Of a DNA stretch of 64,000 bases, positions 1-15,100 are shown one piece after another. Position 1 is the stretch's first letter; each line of letters starts with the position of its first letter. A model generated the notes under the pieces. The model worked only from the letters and a program-made list of their open reading frames with translations. It ran no database searches and was not told the DNA's origin. The stretch is from the NCBI GenBank assembly GCA_949825025.1, contig OX463780.1, forward strand, positions 25,758,118-25,822,117, written 5' to 3'. Source of the DNA: Siphlonurus alternatus. Taxonomy: Eukaryota > Arthropoda > Insecta > Ephemeroptera > Siphlonuridae. A program made the position numbers and the translations under genes.

Positions 1-1629
1 AGATAAATTAGCGATTAAATTTTGTGTTTATTATAAATATTGATATTTCAGTCCTTAATTCACAAATCGATGAGATTTTCTGATGTTATATTGACAAAAC
101 TGTATATATAAACTTGCTTTCTAAGTTGAAGTATAATAGAAAACTCACCTTTGTATACAATTTATTAATGCATTATAGGTAAACGAGAAACTACATATTT
201 TTCATTTTTGCAGCACAAAATCAGAGTATTTTTTGCTCATTATTCCGGATGAAGGATGCAAATTGATGTTATTTGCATATTTTATTAATTCCATTTTTAT
301 ATTAGTTATCCGAAAATGTTATATCGTGCCATGATGTATTCCTGTATTGACTTCTTTCTATCATAATGCACCTTTTCAGCTAATATTTATTTTTATATCT
401 GATCATTTTTAACTCTTCACACGTAAAATATATGACGTCAGATGTAAGTACCATAATTCACTGTATGATTTCCACATGTCTTGCCCATGTATCTTTATAA
501 AGCACCCATTTCACTTCACCAATCATCATAGGGACTAGCATAATTTCTACTTAAAATGTTAAGTTCTGAGTTTTCCCAAATACGTTTAAGCTCTAATTTT
601 GACAGGACAAGCTCTTTCATCAAGAAATTATAATATATATACATATGCTATTATATTATGTATTATATACCATAAACGTTACGGCATGAGCTAATTATAA
701 GCGATTTAGTGTAAATCTTATGGAGCTATATGGCCCCTCTCATCTCATATCAACTGATGAGATAGCCATGCAGGGATCTTTGTTGTAATTATATATATTG
801 CCCCAACTTAATTATGTTCTACTTTGCCGTTAAACTTTATGTAAAATTATTTTTTATATGAGAGTGCTTCCATGCGGGCTTAGTTTAATTAAATTAGGGT
901 GGAAACAATGAGTTCTATTCATTACTTAATATAATATATACACGTGTTGAATCAGTGGGGAACCCAAATCAAATATAATAACTTGTTTATATTTACCTGT
1001 CTTTTAATTAACAAACAAACGTTAATTTGTTTAATATTATTTACAAAACATTTTTTTTATGCTGCATAATTGGGTTATGATTATTTTATTATATGCCCCA
1101 GGTACATTTTATTGTTTTAATGAAATAGTCATATTGAATAATTAAAACATAAATCAGGATAATAAAGTTGTATAATATTTATATATACTGCAGAATCTAT
1201 ACTCAAATGATTCTGTATGTAAATTGTTTTACATTATTTATATATTTTATATCAGCATACGTATATAGTATATTATAATATAATATCAGTGCGTGTTATT
1301 ATATAATATAATAATATAGATCATGTTCTCATGATAAAAATATATTTAAGAACTTCTAGCATAAAATATTTTATAACAAAAATTACTGATTGCTTAACAA
1401 ATTGGTAAATATAGTACATTTAAGCCATGTTGAAACGGTGAGAATGTTTTATTCTTTCAACTGGCTTCATCCAAAAAGTTTACACGTGTATTATATATTA
1501 TATGTAAATATTATTATAATATATATTTGAATGTATTATTTATTCATGATTTTTTTTTTTGCTTGATATTCAATAATTCCACAGAACGTAGAATAAGTTC
1601 CCGCTCGGTGTGTATATTATACGTATGAT

Positions 1630-1676
1630 CATAGAGACTATATATGGTATAAAACATGTATTATATAGTCTCTATG
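1630..1676. repeat. 15-bp perfect hairpin
   Basis: CATAGAGACTATATA (1630-1644) and TATATAGTCTCTATG (1662-1676) are exact inverted repeats around a 17-base spacer. The stem is short for an arthropod pre-miRNA. It could be a small MITE remnant. Confidence 0.6.
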
Positions 1677-1961
1677 GTTTGATAGTCGTCATGCTTGCGG
1701 ATCAAGCTGTTGTTTTTTTTTTATCGCGCTTATATATCACTTCTATCTGCAAGCAAAATAAATAAATACTCTATTTGAAAGACTTTCTATATATTTAAAT
1801 ATATAATTGTACAGCCTGTATATTACAATGCAATGATATAATTTTGGTTTAAAATTTAAATTTGTCCTTATTTCTTTTTAATTTTTCTCTCCCCTGAGCC
1901 GCGAGTGAATTGCATATATATATGCATAATTTTTCTTCCTATTCATTTAGAGCATGTTTTA

Positions 1962-1973
1962 GGGGGGGGGGGG
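1962..1973 (+). repeat. Poly(G) tract, 12 bases
   Basis: A run of twelve G; the length may be unreliable in sequencing. Confidence 0.9.
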
Positions 1974-4360
1974 AGGAATGTAATAAAAAAAGTAATTTCT
2001 AAATTCTTACAGAACAAGATAAATTTTATTGGCAAGAAAAAATTGAATTGTGTAATGTATATCAGTTGTGCACAGTAAGTATATCTCAATTAAAATATAG
2101 TTAAGTTGATGTACTTTTACATACCATATGTATGCTGGGCAATCTCCGCCGCTCCTTGAACTTTTATGCAGCACCACACATTAACACTGACTTTAATAAT
2201 TATATAATAGAGTACACGCATATGCATATGCCTATTTTAGTAACTATAATTCAATAATGTACAATTTGCACAAAATTCGATGTATTCACTCCTAATTAAT
2301 TGGTGATATTTCGCAAGTAGTCTACTTGCTTTGACGAACCGAGCTCTTCTCGCCTAAAATATAGTTGTTTTCATGCATGCAGTATACGTTAATGGCATGC
2401 AGTACATCGCAACACGCTGTGAGGTCGCGTGTATGAACGTCGGGGTCGTCGAGGTGGATATTGATTGTGAGGGTGGGTGAGAGCTTGATGGAGGTGGGTT
2501 AGACGACGGCTCAAAAACCTCACTAACAAACATCACGGCAACCAACAACATAAAATCCACAGTCTGGATGTGCGCTCTCTCTCTCTCTTGCACTGTATTA
2601 TGGACACTCGTTGGTGCTTACTGGTGTTTAAGTACTGATATGAAGCACATCGTGTGGTAAGAGAAAAAGAGAAAGAGAGAAAGTAATTGGAAAGATGAAA
2701 GAACACGATCGTGACGCAACCCTAACGAGTCCTATTTCGCCGTGACCAATACTCCTGGCAGTCGATCTGTTTGCTCACATCCCATCACTGTGCAGGAACG
2801 TTTATATCTAGCACGCAGTCGTTTCTCTACACTTGAAAGGATCTAATATCATTCGTTGTTATCTCTACACTGCAAAGTGATCGTTTGATCTCAGACAAAT
2901 GTTTGCCATTATTCGACGTTGAAAAGCATTTTGCTGAGAAAGCACAATGCGTAACTTATCTTCAAATATATTATAGCATCATGAGAGATGTAATCTGTAA
3001 CATTGTGGTTATTAGAGGAGCAGATATTACTGAGGAAATTACACATTTATTTTACATATTGCAGTGATAGCTCAGGGGGTTTATATTATTATTCTCGTAA
3101 TCATCATGTACTAACTTGTCTGTCGCTAATTTTATTTGTTGAGATTTAGAGCTCAAAACTAATTTCAGTAATATATACACTATTAAAGTGTTTAATTTGA
3201 AAGTAAAATTTAGGCCTCAAGACATAATAATTTAATTAGAGAGTTGGTGAATTTGTTTTTAATTTAATTATAGTTCACTGACAAATGTTGAAAATTATAA
3301 GTAATGTTACGAAAATTGAATTTTGTGATCACCTTCGAAAATTTAAAATAAGTGCAATATTTAACAATTTTCTCAACTTTATAATGAAACTAATGCGCGT
3401 CTAACAAAAACATAATTCAATAAATTCATAACCACCCTGCATTAAAATTGAATTATACGTGTATAGATAACTTTTATAGTTCATCAAACCAGAGATCTTA
3501 TAATAAACATGCATTAAAGCTCTTTGATAAAACGTAAAATTTATTAAATAAAAATTTAGCATTATTTTATTAAACTATTTTTAATTATTTTTGCGGATCA
3601 CAAGTTAACTTCGTGCAGTTAGCTGTTTTAATTTCATTTAATACGCGTACAAAGTTGTATTGCTCGGCGAACTTGTCTGAAGTTGGCCCACGTGCTCGAA
3701 CTTTGGCCTTACAGCGACCAAGCACGCGATCACGACGAAGTTTGAGGGAGACTCGCATGATTGCGCCTATACTCACGATCCGTACTGCTAATATCTTCCC
3801 TAAACTTAGTTGTAATGTTATTACATGAAGATCGAGAAGATTGCAAGATCAGCAAGATTGTGCGCACTGAACAATGGCTATAATTTTTGTTTGCGGAGAT
3901 GAGATTTTAGGTATATGAACAGTACGTACTCGGCATACATAATATATTTAAAACATTATGTATATAATTTCGATAATAGTTTTAATTGAGAATTGCGAGT
4001 TAATTTTAACCCCATGCATACCGTAATACGTTGTTAATGTAGCCCAACGTTTATGGGGCATAATTATATTGCTCGCATGACCATAAAAAATATTAAAAAT
4101 GGTCTGAAAATACGTCTTATCATCATTCATAACCACATACCTTCTTTTTTTATTTACGAAATAGGATAATTTGAGGAAACTGTGACTGTGTTTATATTTT
4201 TCTTATTTTTTTTTGGTATGTGTTAATATTTGATTTATTGGAAGTTTTTTTGCGATATATCAATTTTTAACATTTTTCTGCAATGAATGGTTAATGTACA
4301 GTCGTCACACTTGAAAATTTTCTTCACCAAGAAATAGCGTCCATGTATACTCGGTGTTTT

Positions 4361-4376
4361 AATTGTTCGAACAATT
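4361..4376. repeat. 16-bp perfect palindrome
   Basis: AATTGTTCGAACAATT reads the same on both strands. A chance occurrence of this length is uncommon in 64 kb but not decisive. A dimeric factor site is possible; no function is claimed. Confidence 0.5.
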
Positions 4377-5339
4377 TGTGATTGAGGTAAATTTTTCAAG
4401 GTGAAGAGTGTTTCGAGTATCATTGTATGATATTTCTAATTTCTCTATAGATACATATACACTATACTGCTTTCTAATTTATTTATTCAATTATTTAAGA
4501 TAATAGGTTATATTAACAGTCAACACTCCTTAAATTTGTAAGGGAAGTGTTCGTATATATACATCATGCAGGATTTAATTAATTCGTGGTAATTAAGTTA
4601 GGCTGTTTGTAAATTAACAATTTTTAATGTATACACAATGAGCGGGTTTTAATGAAGTGCATTACGCCGCCGGAAGTTGCTCGCACAAATTACACTCCTG
4701 TTGGGACAGCGTGAGGAGCGGGCATGTATATGTGACGTCATGGGAGAACACACTTTTACTGTACTTGACATGAAGTGAAGTGAAAAAATTGAGATCTATT
4801 CAAAATTCAAAACTTCATTCGACCATTGACTTTTAATATCAACATTTTAAACAAACATATCAAATAAAAAATTATTACAATAATTGAATATAATTATATA
4901 TCCGGTACATTGTTTCTATATATAATATATATAAACAGAAAAGAGTTTCATAAATGCAATACAAACTAAAAAACATTAAAAAAGGCAAAATTACCGTGCT
5001 TAATGAAGGAATCTAGGTTTCTCACTAATAACCACGCTGTTATAAGTGATGGTGAGAAACCTGCGCCTGGAAATCTTGGATAACTTCTTTGCATGAAGCG
5101 CTCTTGTATAATAATAATCATTCTTAAAGAACTCGTGCTCTGGTCGATGAACATTTTTTTAAGTGTACAGTTTATCGTTTAAAAATACATATAAAAAATA
5201 CTTTCCGTTTGAAATTAATAGCAATCATATAGCATTAATACATTGTGGTGTATAAATATATAAAAATCCTTAATGAAAAATTATCTAACGCATTAACATT
5301 GCGTGTTGTCGCTTCAAGTGTTATTTATTAATGTATCTG

Positions 5340-5580
5340 GGTATAGATGGCAAGTCAGCTGCTAATGTCTGGCCAGCTGAGATCTCTCGAGAGTTGGATT
5401 GTCTGGTCCATGCAGGATGCTGCGAGCACAGTCAGGTGCGAGCCAAGGCCGTCTAGCCCGCCCGCTCGCTCGCCGTCTGTCTTCTTGAGTGCGCCTCGCC
5501 CTCTCTCACGTTTCTCTCTAGCATCAGTCTCTATGCTAGCCCAAGTTTGGACCGTCACTCTGGGTCTGGGTTGAGTCTGG
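5340..5580. other. GC-rich island, possible regulatory region or exon
   Basis: The local composition changes sharply from AT-rich to CpG-containing sequence (around GCCCGCCCGCTCGCTCGCCG, 5455-5474), followed by CT-rich sequence. ORFs of 75 and 110 codons overlap on opposite strands; both are compositional, with Arg/Glu or Ser/Pro runs. No family was recognised. Confidence 0.3.
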
Positions 5581-7668
5581 GTGCATGTATCGGTAATCTG
5601 GTCTTTTTTTTTTTTCGAGAAGTTTGATATTTGAATATCTCTCTCTCTCTCTCTTCTCCCTTCGATCCCTAATAACCCATGCAACACTACAATGTATCAT
5701 AATGTATGGACTCCTGTACACAGTGTTGCTCACAGAACATTGCCCTTACAAGTCTCGACTGTATCACCTATGGCAGCTGGGCAGGGCAGTATCGTCACGC
5801 CTCGCTTGGCATGTGCGAGATCTAATTTACTACATCATGAAGCAAGTACTCTTCGCATGCCACAAAGAATCGCCCGGATCTGAACCCGGCTCTCATTCTG
5901 TCGTATATATTCTTGACTAACATACTATAACTATAGTCTGCTAAGAGAATTGTTATTTTCTAATATTCAATAAAAACATTAAAATGTTATAAATTAAGTA
6001 ATCATGTTTTGATGGACGTAATATATTATATTCTTCTGGCATGTCTCAGAAAGCTTGACTCATTTTGCAGCTGTTAAGATTAAAGAACGTGATTGTATCA
6101 GCTGATCACCACTTGTCACGTGTTTATCCACATCACACTAAATACGTCGATATTAATCACTTCAACTTGTGCATCCAGTTCAGTGACCTATAAAAACAAC
6201 TTAATATCCAAACATGTTTGTATATATTATAATGAATTATTTAAAAAAGAATAGCTATCTAAATATACTGTGAACAAAAAATAATACGTCGCTATTATAA
6301 ATATGCTAACACTGTTTTTATTACTGTCTCCCTGCATGCAGAATTAATGATTTTCCACTACACCTCATCCTGCACATGTCCTGTAGCTGTCAGGTGCGAG
6401 CAGTGACCCGTGCACCATGTTACCACAGCTGTTGTCCCTGCTGCAGTTCCAGCTCGACATGCGGTTATCAAAGAGATTGTCTAACTTGATAGAGTGGCTG
6501 CAGTCTGGATTGCATATATAGTAACCATCTTTGACCATTATTAGTATTAATTATTACTCAGGTTTCCATGGTGCCTTTTAAATTTACCATCATCTCCTTT
6601 CTATATAGAGAAGCTGAGGATCAAACGAGCTTATATATATTCATTTTTCCCTATAAAAGTCATTTTTTTTTCATACAGATTATAACAGATATGACAACTG
6701 TCTACCTGAATGACATTTAAGCTGTTTTGATCTGAAAAGCTTCAATTGTTTAGTATAAGAATAGTCACAAAGCGCGTCACGATACATAAATAAATTGTAC
6801 CATTAAACCTATTATCTGATTCACTACATTATAATGGTGATTGATACTGAATGCCTCTCCAATACAAAAGACAGTCTCTTTGGTATGTAGTTTGGCCTAG
6901 AGCCAGTTGTAACTTGTATAAGTTGTAACCACACTGCAATGCCATGATGCAGTTCTGTGTAATAATGCTTGCATGGTAATATTAAGTCACTTACACTGTC
7001 TCCCATACCATGAAATCTACTGCAAAGTTATCAAATATTATAGTTATTATGCCTTTGGGAGTCTTCATTTTGTAGTCTATGTTGTAGGAACAATTGCAAA
7101 GTCAGGAAATTTTTTAACATGCAGCTGCTACCTTGATATATTAAACATATATATAGGAAAACGTTGCAACATGTATTATAAGTAACCTCTGTCTGCTGTG
7201 TAATGACCTCTTTGCATACACAAGAAGATGTGATTGCTTGGTTGCATGTTATTTTATATTCTGAGATTTATAAAGTAACATTTCATATATTACATATAAA
7301 AGTAGTTATACGAGAAGTCGATCAATTTGGTCTGGAAAACAATGTGACTATTTACCTGTGTGTTTTTTAAGTGCACATGCAACGTGTCATTGTGTTATAC
7401 GTTCTGCATACTCGTTGCCGAATTGTGCGAAATTTATGCTTTTAATATTGAGTAATTTTATGCAGAAAGGAATATGTTATTTTCCTCAATTCTGAACAAC
7501 GATTGCAATAAATAAATAACACAATAATGAAAGTGTATTTCGCACTGCACATATGCCATGTTGTAAAACTTAAGTCGTCAAATAAAAGTACGAAAGTATA
7601 TAGGGAATAATTTTAATTTTATTTTTATAGAGTATATACTACTATTTAAAAGAACAACAAAAATAAAT

Positions 7669-7758
7669 GTACTCGAGGTGTGATTTTTCCTTCTTCTAAA
7701 ATTCAGTAGAGTTGGGGAAAGTTAAATTACTTACATGCGTTTGACATCACCTCGGGTA
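7669..7758. repeat. Imperfect inverted repeat around 90 bp
   Basis: TACTCGAGGTGTGAT near the left and ATCACCTCGGGTA near the right pair with one mismatch and a bulge. It may be a short MITE-like hairpin; no second copy was found. Confidence 0.3.
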
Positions 7759-8128
7759 CTGTATATATACTATTGATACACGATTGTTCTTCGTAAATTC
7801 TGTAAATAGTTCTGTGAAGTTCACGGATAATGTTAAAACTTGATTCTTATTTATTATTCATTATCCATTTTTATTGTGAATTTTTGGAGTGCAATATTTA
7901 AGCGTTATTTATAAGATTTATTATATTATAGATAAAAATTGCAGTTACACTGTTTTAGATGGTTGTATAATTATATTACATTAATTTTTTTTTACAGATT
8001 ACTCAACATCCAAGTAGTTAATTCTGATGAGCTCCCTGCTCGCTTGGATTAATTCCGTCAGTTCCCGCTCCACAGTATTGAAAATGTATATTGGAACAGT
8101 ATATTGAAAGTATTGAAACGAGGAACAC

Positions 8129-8388
8129 GGCTTCAAGTCAGCTGATTTTGCGGTGTTCCCACCGTCCCATCTAAACCTATGTAAAAAAAAATTGAAATTG
8201 CTTTTTTGGCATTAAAAAGAAATTTTTTAGAGAAAAATGAATTCTTGATTTATTATCAGAAGACCCCTAAATGGGGAGGTAGGAGATGTTTTTAAATTGA
8301 TTGCTTTAATAGTTACCAAGAAAAAATTCAAATTTCCTAGCATGGAGGCTTATGGAGAAAATTTTCCCGCAGGAGAATACTTGAAGCC
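8129..8388 (+). repeat. Dispersed repeat copy 1 with GGCTTCAAGT ends
   Basis: The ends are perfect inverted repeats: GGCTTCAAGT (8129-8138) and ACTTGAAGCC (8379-8388). The interior aligns over most of its length with the reverse complement of 27368-27676, sharing CAGCTGATTTTGCGG, a TTTAATAGTTAC word, and AATCAGAAGA/TATCAGAAGA followed by a C-rich run. Divergence is substantial, so the family is old. Similarity may continue slightly beyond the ends, so the true boundaries are uncertain. No coding capacity was seen. Confidence 0.7.
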
Positions 8389-11300
8389 TCTATTAATCCC
8401 GGTATATTGCAATTGCATCAATATGCGTAAATCTAAATATGTTTTTCTATCTTTTGTTACAGGTACGTCCAAAAAACACAGCGCGGTAAACCATAATTTG
8501 TTCGAGTCGTTGGAAGGACGGTAAATTAAAAAAATAATTGGCATGTTTATACGTGACAATTTTTGTTTCAATTTTGTGTTGTTTATAATGGATTTGTTGG
8601 CTTTTCATGGGGGGAGGGAGGGGGGCGATATTATATTTATGACAAGATTGTTAGTTGGATCTGTGAACTGCTGACTTGTAATTAAAATATTTAAAATACC
8701 CAACGTAAAATTATATCATGTACCAAGTGTTCTTTCGTGGTTGTTTCTCGTTAGTAAAAATAATTATATACCAAAAGAAAAAGTGAGCTCTTGTAATATA
8801 ATGATTTTTTTTTTTTTTTTACTGGAATCTTCCCTCAATGTTGCCAGTTCTAAGCAAAAATGTTGAAAATTCTTAGAGGAAATTCAATTTATGTAGAAAG
8901 GAAACATAAAACCGTATGTTTTAACAAAAGTTAGATTTCGTTGTATTATACCTGATGTGCAAACTTACGTATTTCTGCGTTTAAAAATTTATTGCTACTT
9001 TTTTCATAAAACCACGTTAAGAAACTCTATGGGGAATCTTATTATATGGCGATTTAAATCAACTACAAAGGGGAATAACTCACCAGAGATAAGAAGAATG
9101 AAAAAGGGAAAGCGACTGTGAAATGACAAGAGGAAAATTGGAAAATAAATTGTTTTCAAGGGTACAATTTCAGAGAGAGAGAAAGAGAGAGAAAATGCAA
9201 GATTGTTTGAGGACAATCACTACTCTCAATTGCTTTTCCTTTGAAATTTTCTTACAGTAAACGTGTGGTCTTAAAAGTTTTAATTGCTCTCGTGACTTCA
9301 AAAAGTGATTTTAATAACGCCATCTTCGGTGGAGTATCTTTCCCATAATTTTATAGAAGTTTGCCTTTAGTATATATGAAATAAAAGTACAATAATTATA
9401 TATTATATATAAAAAGACAAGATTTTAAGTTAGTACATTACAGTAAAAAGTTTCTGATACTTTGATTAAAAAACTTTAGAGATTTTTATAGCTTTTGTTT
9501 TAAGTGATAAAAAGATCAAGTTTTTATAGTTTTAATAAAGGGATAATGATAATTGATAAAAAAATATTTATAGTACTTATACTATTTATAGAACGACTGC
9601 CAGGCAAAGTATATTTGGTACCAATCAATGAGAAACTACGTGAGGTCATTTTACTGAGACACAATCTGCTATACGAGTCACCAATACACCAATTCGTGAC
9701 CAATATTTTAAGAGAGCATCGAGACAGAAGGAATTTATTATTCTTTACAGAATTATATACAGTAGCGAACAAAAGAATACTAAAGGACAGAGATTGGTGC
9801 ATACTGCAGCGCGGAAGCGATCGATCTCCCATGACACTTATTTTGTTATGAAAATAAGTATATGACTGTACTATATAGATATCTAGTTAGTAAAGAAATA
9901 TCCCTCTCTGTTTAATTTTCGATAATAATACACGATCCGTGTGTACTGCATATATTACGAAATATTTCGAACGAAATACCCGGGAAAGCAAGAAATTCTA
10001 TTCGTCTCCCTCTAGCTTGGTTGAGAGAATATGCCACTATACTTGATCCTACCTCACTAAAAATTACTTCAGATACCTCTGAACTCTGGTTAAGGTATAC
10101 GGTGCATTTTGCAAGAGGCGCCACAAACTCGATCGTGACTGCTGGCCTTGACGTTTCCCCAGCAGCGAATCTTTCTTCTTCTTCTCCCAAGAGTTTTTTA
10201 GAAGCTGAACAATAGTTCGCACTCCACTGCTGTGGTGCATAGTTATCTTAAAATAAGGCTCCCTATCAGAACTGAAAATTTTCTACACTCGCATGTCAAT
10301 TTCCAGACAGGAAGTATATTTTGTAATTTATCTACAGAGGTTTTTAAACGTTTAAATTCTATTATAATTAATAGCCGCTAAACGTTAGTATTATAATTAA
10401 CTTGATAAAAATGCAAATTTTAAGCTACTATTACTGCATGTTGTTCACAGCAGATCGTCCTGCTTTGCGCTCAATAATGTAACTTTTGGACATTTATCAT
10501 ATTATAAACATATAACTTACGTTGTTAGTGGCGAATCTCCGGGCATTGTATTTTATACCTACTGTATTTTTGAATGATGGAAGTAAAATAAATCCAAGGT
10601 TCTTCTGCTAGGAAAATAAATAAATTTAATGTTCGTGTGACATTGAAATAATAAATATTATATTATTTTATTTCATGGGAATTTCTTCTTGATTATTTTA
10701 ATTTATTATTGGTTATTCATCCAAAATTTATAATGTAAATTTATGAATTTTTATTGAATGATTATAAAGAAGTATACATAATATTATATTATTTTTAATT
10801 CTTGACTATACGTATACACACAGAAATAATAGAGGAAGAATTCTTTAACACTATTATTTATTAATTTTTTTTAAATAAATAAATCATATACAGCAATATA
10901 ATCGTGCGGTTCTTTTATAATATATATAGAGCAGCATAATTATATTGATAGCTCATTCAGTATTGCGTGATGTAGTAGATGTTTTTACTAGTTATTACAA
11001 TAAATTTCAATTAAATGCTGATTTAAATGAGTATATTTTTTACATAATTTTTGCTTTTTATATTTCTATCTTGATTATTAACCCAATGAATCCATGCAAT
11101 GCTAAAGGAACATTAAAAAAATATGCAATTAAAAATAATAAGTTGAATTATTTTAACATTATTATTATGAAACGTTTTTTATTATTATGCAGTAGGGCAG
11201 TAGGCATTTTTCTATTTAAATATACCTATTATGTTTTTTTTTTCCTGCGTTTTTTTTTTCCTCACCATTATCAGGAAATAAAATCCTTTAAATGGGTTCT

Positions 11301-12142
11301 TAAAGGGTTAAAAAGAATTAAAAAAAGAGGTCTACTATAAACCGAGCATATAAAAAAGCAGCTTGTCCATTATCATCTAAAACTTGTTTGATATCCAATA
11401 CCATTATGATTGCGTATTTTTCTTCTCAGCCACCGCTTACTGCACCTTTTGATGAGTCGCTTTCTATTATCGATTTAGTAGAGTGGACGATTGGGCGAGC
11501 CGAGTTGCTAACATTTACACAAGTCATTGGTCCTATTGTGGATATGAAGGGTCACTGGACCTCTCCTTCTTACTTATATTAGCCATTGTCCGTCTGGAAT
11601 AACAAACACAAGATGTTGGCAAACACTTATATACAGCAGTGAAGATGCCCACGTGAGCATGGCTGTACGATGAGCTATTTCTAAACCCACCTAAAATCTT
11701 TGCTCTTGTTGATTGATGATTTTTACTATGTAAACTCCCACAAAAGCTATTTCAGATTTATTTACACAAATTGACTAACTTTAGTATCTTAAATAGTTTT
11801 ACTGCATGCATGTATTGAAGGCTTGAGCATTCGTGAAAAATATATTACATCATGTATATTGTGTCTTACAGTCATGCAGAAATTTTGATCGAATTTCTCA
11901 AGATCCAAGGAATCTTGGAATATCTGGCCATAAGACACGGAGGTCTGAATGAATTGAAAATATATTATACTTTCGAACCCCTGGGTAACTTGAAAATCAA
12001 CCACAAGAAAGTTTTCAAATTGCTTTTCATTGAGTGACGTAGAGAAATTTTAAAGCCGACATCTGAATGGTGTTTTAAAGTTACTTTCAGCAGACTTTCG
12101 AAGTACCCCGATTGACTCATTTTTTTCATTTTTGCATGTAGT

Positions 12143-12167
12143 AAAAAAAAAAAAAAAAAAAAAAAAA
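12143..12167 (+). repeat. Poly(A) tract, 25 bases
   Basis: Uninterrupted A run. No retrogene or SINE body is recognisable upstream. Confidence 0.9.
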
Positions 12168-15100
12168 CGTTGTAAATGTTAATTCCTTACTTTATAATAT
12201 TGATTTAAAGTTAAATCAACCTTTTTTGCTCGTCTCGATCGACGTAACAGTTAGATTTCCTAATTTTATTGATAAATTTATATCGATTATCTATAATTTT
12301 AGTATTAAATTATTAAGAGTTGTATTTTATATGTTCCTGCAATATATTGCTCTCCAATATCTTGATATTTTTTATACATGCATTGTCTTTGCTGTAAAGC
12401 TGCAACGTTTTCATAAACAATATGATTATATATTTAATTGATTATTCGCTTGCTATTGTTGTGTTCCATGAAACCATGAGGGGTATAGTGGAATGTACAT
12501 TTATATAGAGCTATAATGTAACTACATATATATATATATATACGTTTAATTAGGAATAAGCCTGTACTACATGGTATTCTCGTAAATGGTTGGCCGGCTG
12601 GCTTTGTTTTCTTATTATACAGTATATTGTTTGTGGCCAGTAAACCAGCATCCTCTGGGAATGTAGTATAATAGGCGATTATCGTGCAAGTGAACGTTGT
12701 TTTAGCAATTTCTCCCCGCACAGAGAATGTTGCAATATGACATCAGCGATAAGCTACCATGAATTTTGTTACATTAGTCTCTTTGTTAAATTTGTAATAA
12801 TATAATATTACCTTCAATTAATTAAATGCTACTGAGATAAGGTTCATACTTCTGCAGTTTTTACTGTCAAATGAGTTTTCATTGCAGACTTGCAGACACA
12901 AAGTTTTTACATTTCACGTAAATGGTTCCAAATCGACGTGATTGCAGCATATAAAAAAAAAATCCTACTAAACATGCATGGTAAGTGTTGGATATATAAA
13001 TAAAATCAAATTAAAATTAGCACCTTTGATGTCTTATATATATAGTTCTTATCATAAAGATAATCGACTGATAAACAATATTATATCTATTGATTCTATT
13101 GATATGCATGCCATTTTTATAAGGGGCTGCAAACGCATACATGATAAATTATAATTAAAACATTGCCTCATGAAATTCTTGTTTGTTACATTGATATATT
13201 ATATACACACACATGCATGGTTATAATGTTATATAATGTAACCTTTTTCTCAAACTATGATATTAAATTTATATGACGGGTTGGACGATGCGAGAGTACA
13301 AACCAGACGCTACCCCGGGCGCCACGAGACCACGCTCACTTGCAGATAAACGCTCGTCTGTGTAATTAGCCCTCCGCCCTTGTTTGTTAACAACACTCAA
13401 GAGGTGCCACGTTGTGCGAGTTTGTTTATATACATCACTCTTTGTCTCGACGAAACTGCTGTTATCAGTAAGGCATTGTAAATAAATGTTATACTTTGTT
13501 TATAACCATTTATGTAATTTGTTTCAAAATGATATTGAGGTATAAAAGCCAAAAGTGCATGGTCATTTTATTATTACATTGCATGATGCCATATAATATA
13601 TAAATGATGCCTTTTGTATGAATGTCGACTTCAAAGAAAAAGAAAAAGAAAAAAAAAGTCACTTCACAGTAAGTTATATCGAAAGAGACTGATCAGATAG
13701 AGAGTTTTTTTGACGGTATAAAATTCGAATTTACTAACATAAGTATCGACCTCTATCTGTTCTGCCAGCCTTTCACATGCATCAAACCGATCAAACGGAC
13801 AGAGGTAATCACGGTGACATTATTTTGTCACGTGTATCGTAGAGGGTGATTGCGAGCTGATGTCAAATACGACAAGTCGTGGAAGTAAACTGTCATAACT
13901 TGGATCATCTTATATATTTTACATTGAGGCTTATTGAAACTTAACATTGATAGCAAAAATATAGTAAAATACTATCATGATAGCTTGAGAACTTAGATTC
14001 GGGCACAGTCTAATTTTTACTGTACTTCAGTGCATAGACTTCTGCATGCATTTGTAATTTATTAAGTCTCTAAAACTCGCAAGTCTGGTATCGGTAGACA
14101 TCAGTAATTTTTTTAGGGATAGAGAAAGAGAGGGGAGGGGGCAAAAATTAAAGTGCACCGACAGTCTGTTCTCAATTACGCATATTTTATATTTTGAATG
14201 TTATATCTCTTTCTTTCGGTTGCTTGACTATATCTACGCTTCTCTCATATAATATTTATTTTTACTCTATATATATTATATATATAACACAACAAAAGTG
14301 TAATCACTAATCAGTGGCACGTCTCCTATATCATAGTGGTGAGGCAGTTCCTGCAGTAGCAATCCCTGGCTCAAAGGAATGAGTAGTGAGTACATTGTCT
14401 CCGTGGATCAGGGGCTAAATTAATCTCATGCAGGCAATACAAGCCGTTAGCATCAAGTTCTCGGTACGTTAAGTCTAGTAAGGATCACTACTTATTAAAA
14501 TAACATCTCATGAAAGCAGAAAAAAAAATGCTTCTGACTTCGACGACCGAGGTAATAATACCCCGCAAGGGATATGGCGTCATGTTTATGTGTGTACAAA
14601 GTTCCTCGTTTACCTTGCAGGGCCTTTAACTATAGATTGTCTGTGCCTACACCTACAACATAAAAAATATATACTTTGATAATGATAACAGTAAGTAGAG
14701 TCAAGAACCATTATGCAGTGAAACTTTCCAAGTGGATGTCTTCTTTTATATATATATATCATACAACGAGTGAAGTAATATCGTTAGCGAATAGCAAAGC
14801 TTTGAGACTTACCTAAGTTACCTATATGTATAATGTTATATTTTTAATACAATATAAAAGTATATACAATAATTCTTTTTCCCGTTCTTTCTGACTGGTA
14901 TTATATATATACATTTAACCACGTAATCTAATGTTAAAGATGAAAGAAGTTTGCAATTGCTCCATTTTGTTGATCTCTTGTTGAGTGCAAAGACCTCATC
15001 ATTATAAGCAAAATGACTCGAACCAATCCAGTCCGCCCACCACCTCTCGATGTTAAAAATTACGTACGCTGTATTATTTTTAAAAGTTGTACTGACGTCA

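Larger units (their letters stand above)
1..8128. other. AT-rich non-coding stretch
   Basis: No supported gene. It holds the hairpin at 1630, the palindrome at 4361, the GC-rich island at 5340, CRE palindromes at 433 and 4733, and simple AT runs. The short ORFs resemble no family, lack conserved motifs, and several overlap each other on opposite strands. Confidence 0.6.

Noticed and set aside
9504..9851. 115-codon ORF overlapping a 102-codon ORF on the other strand
   Set aside because: No motif; the overlapping opposite ORF shows that openness here is compositional.
10945..11340. 131-codon ORF
   Set aside because: Dominated by Ile, Phe, Tyr, Asn and Lys from AT-rich sequence; no domain, no conserved motif, no promoter signal.
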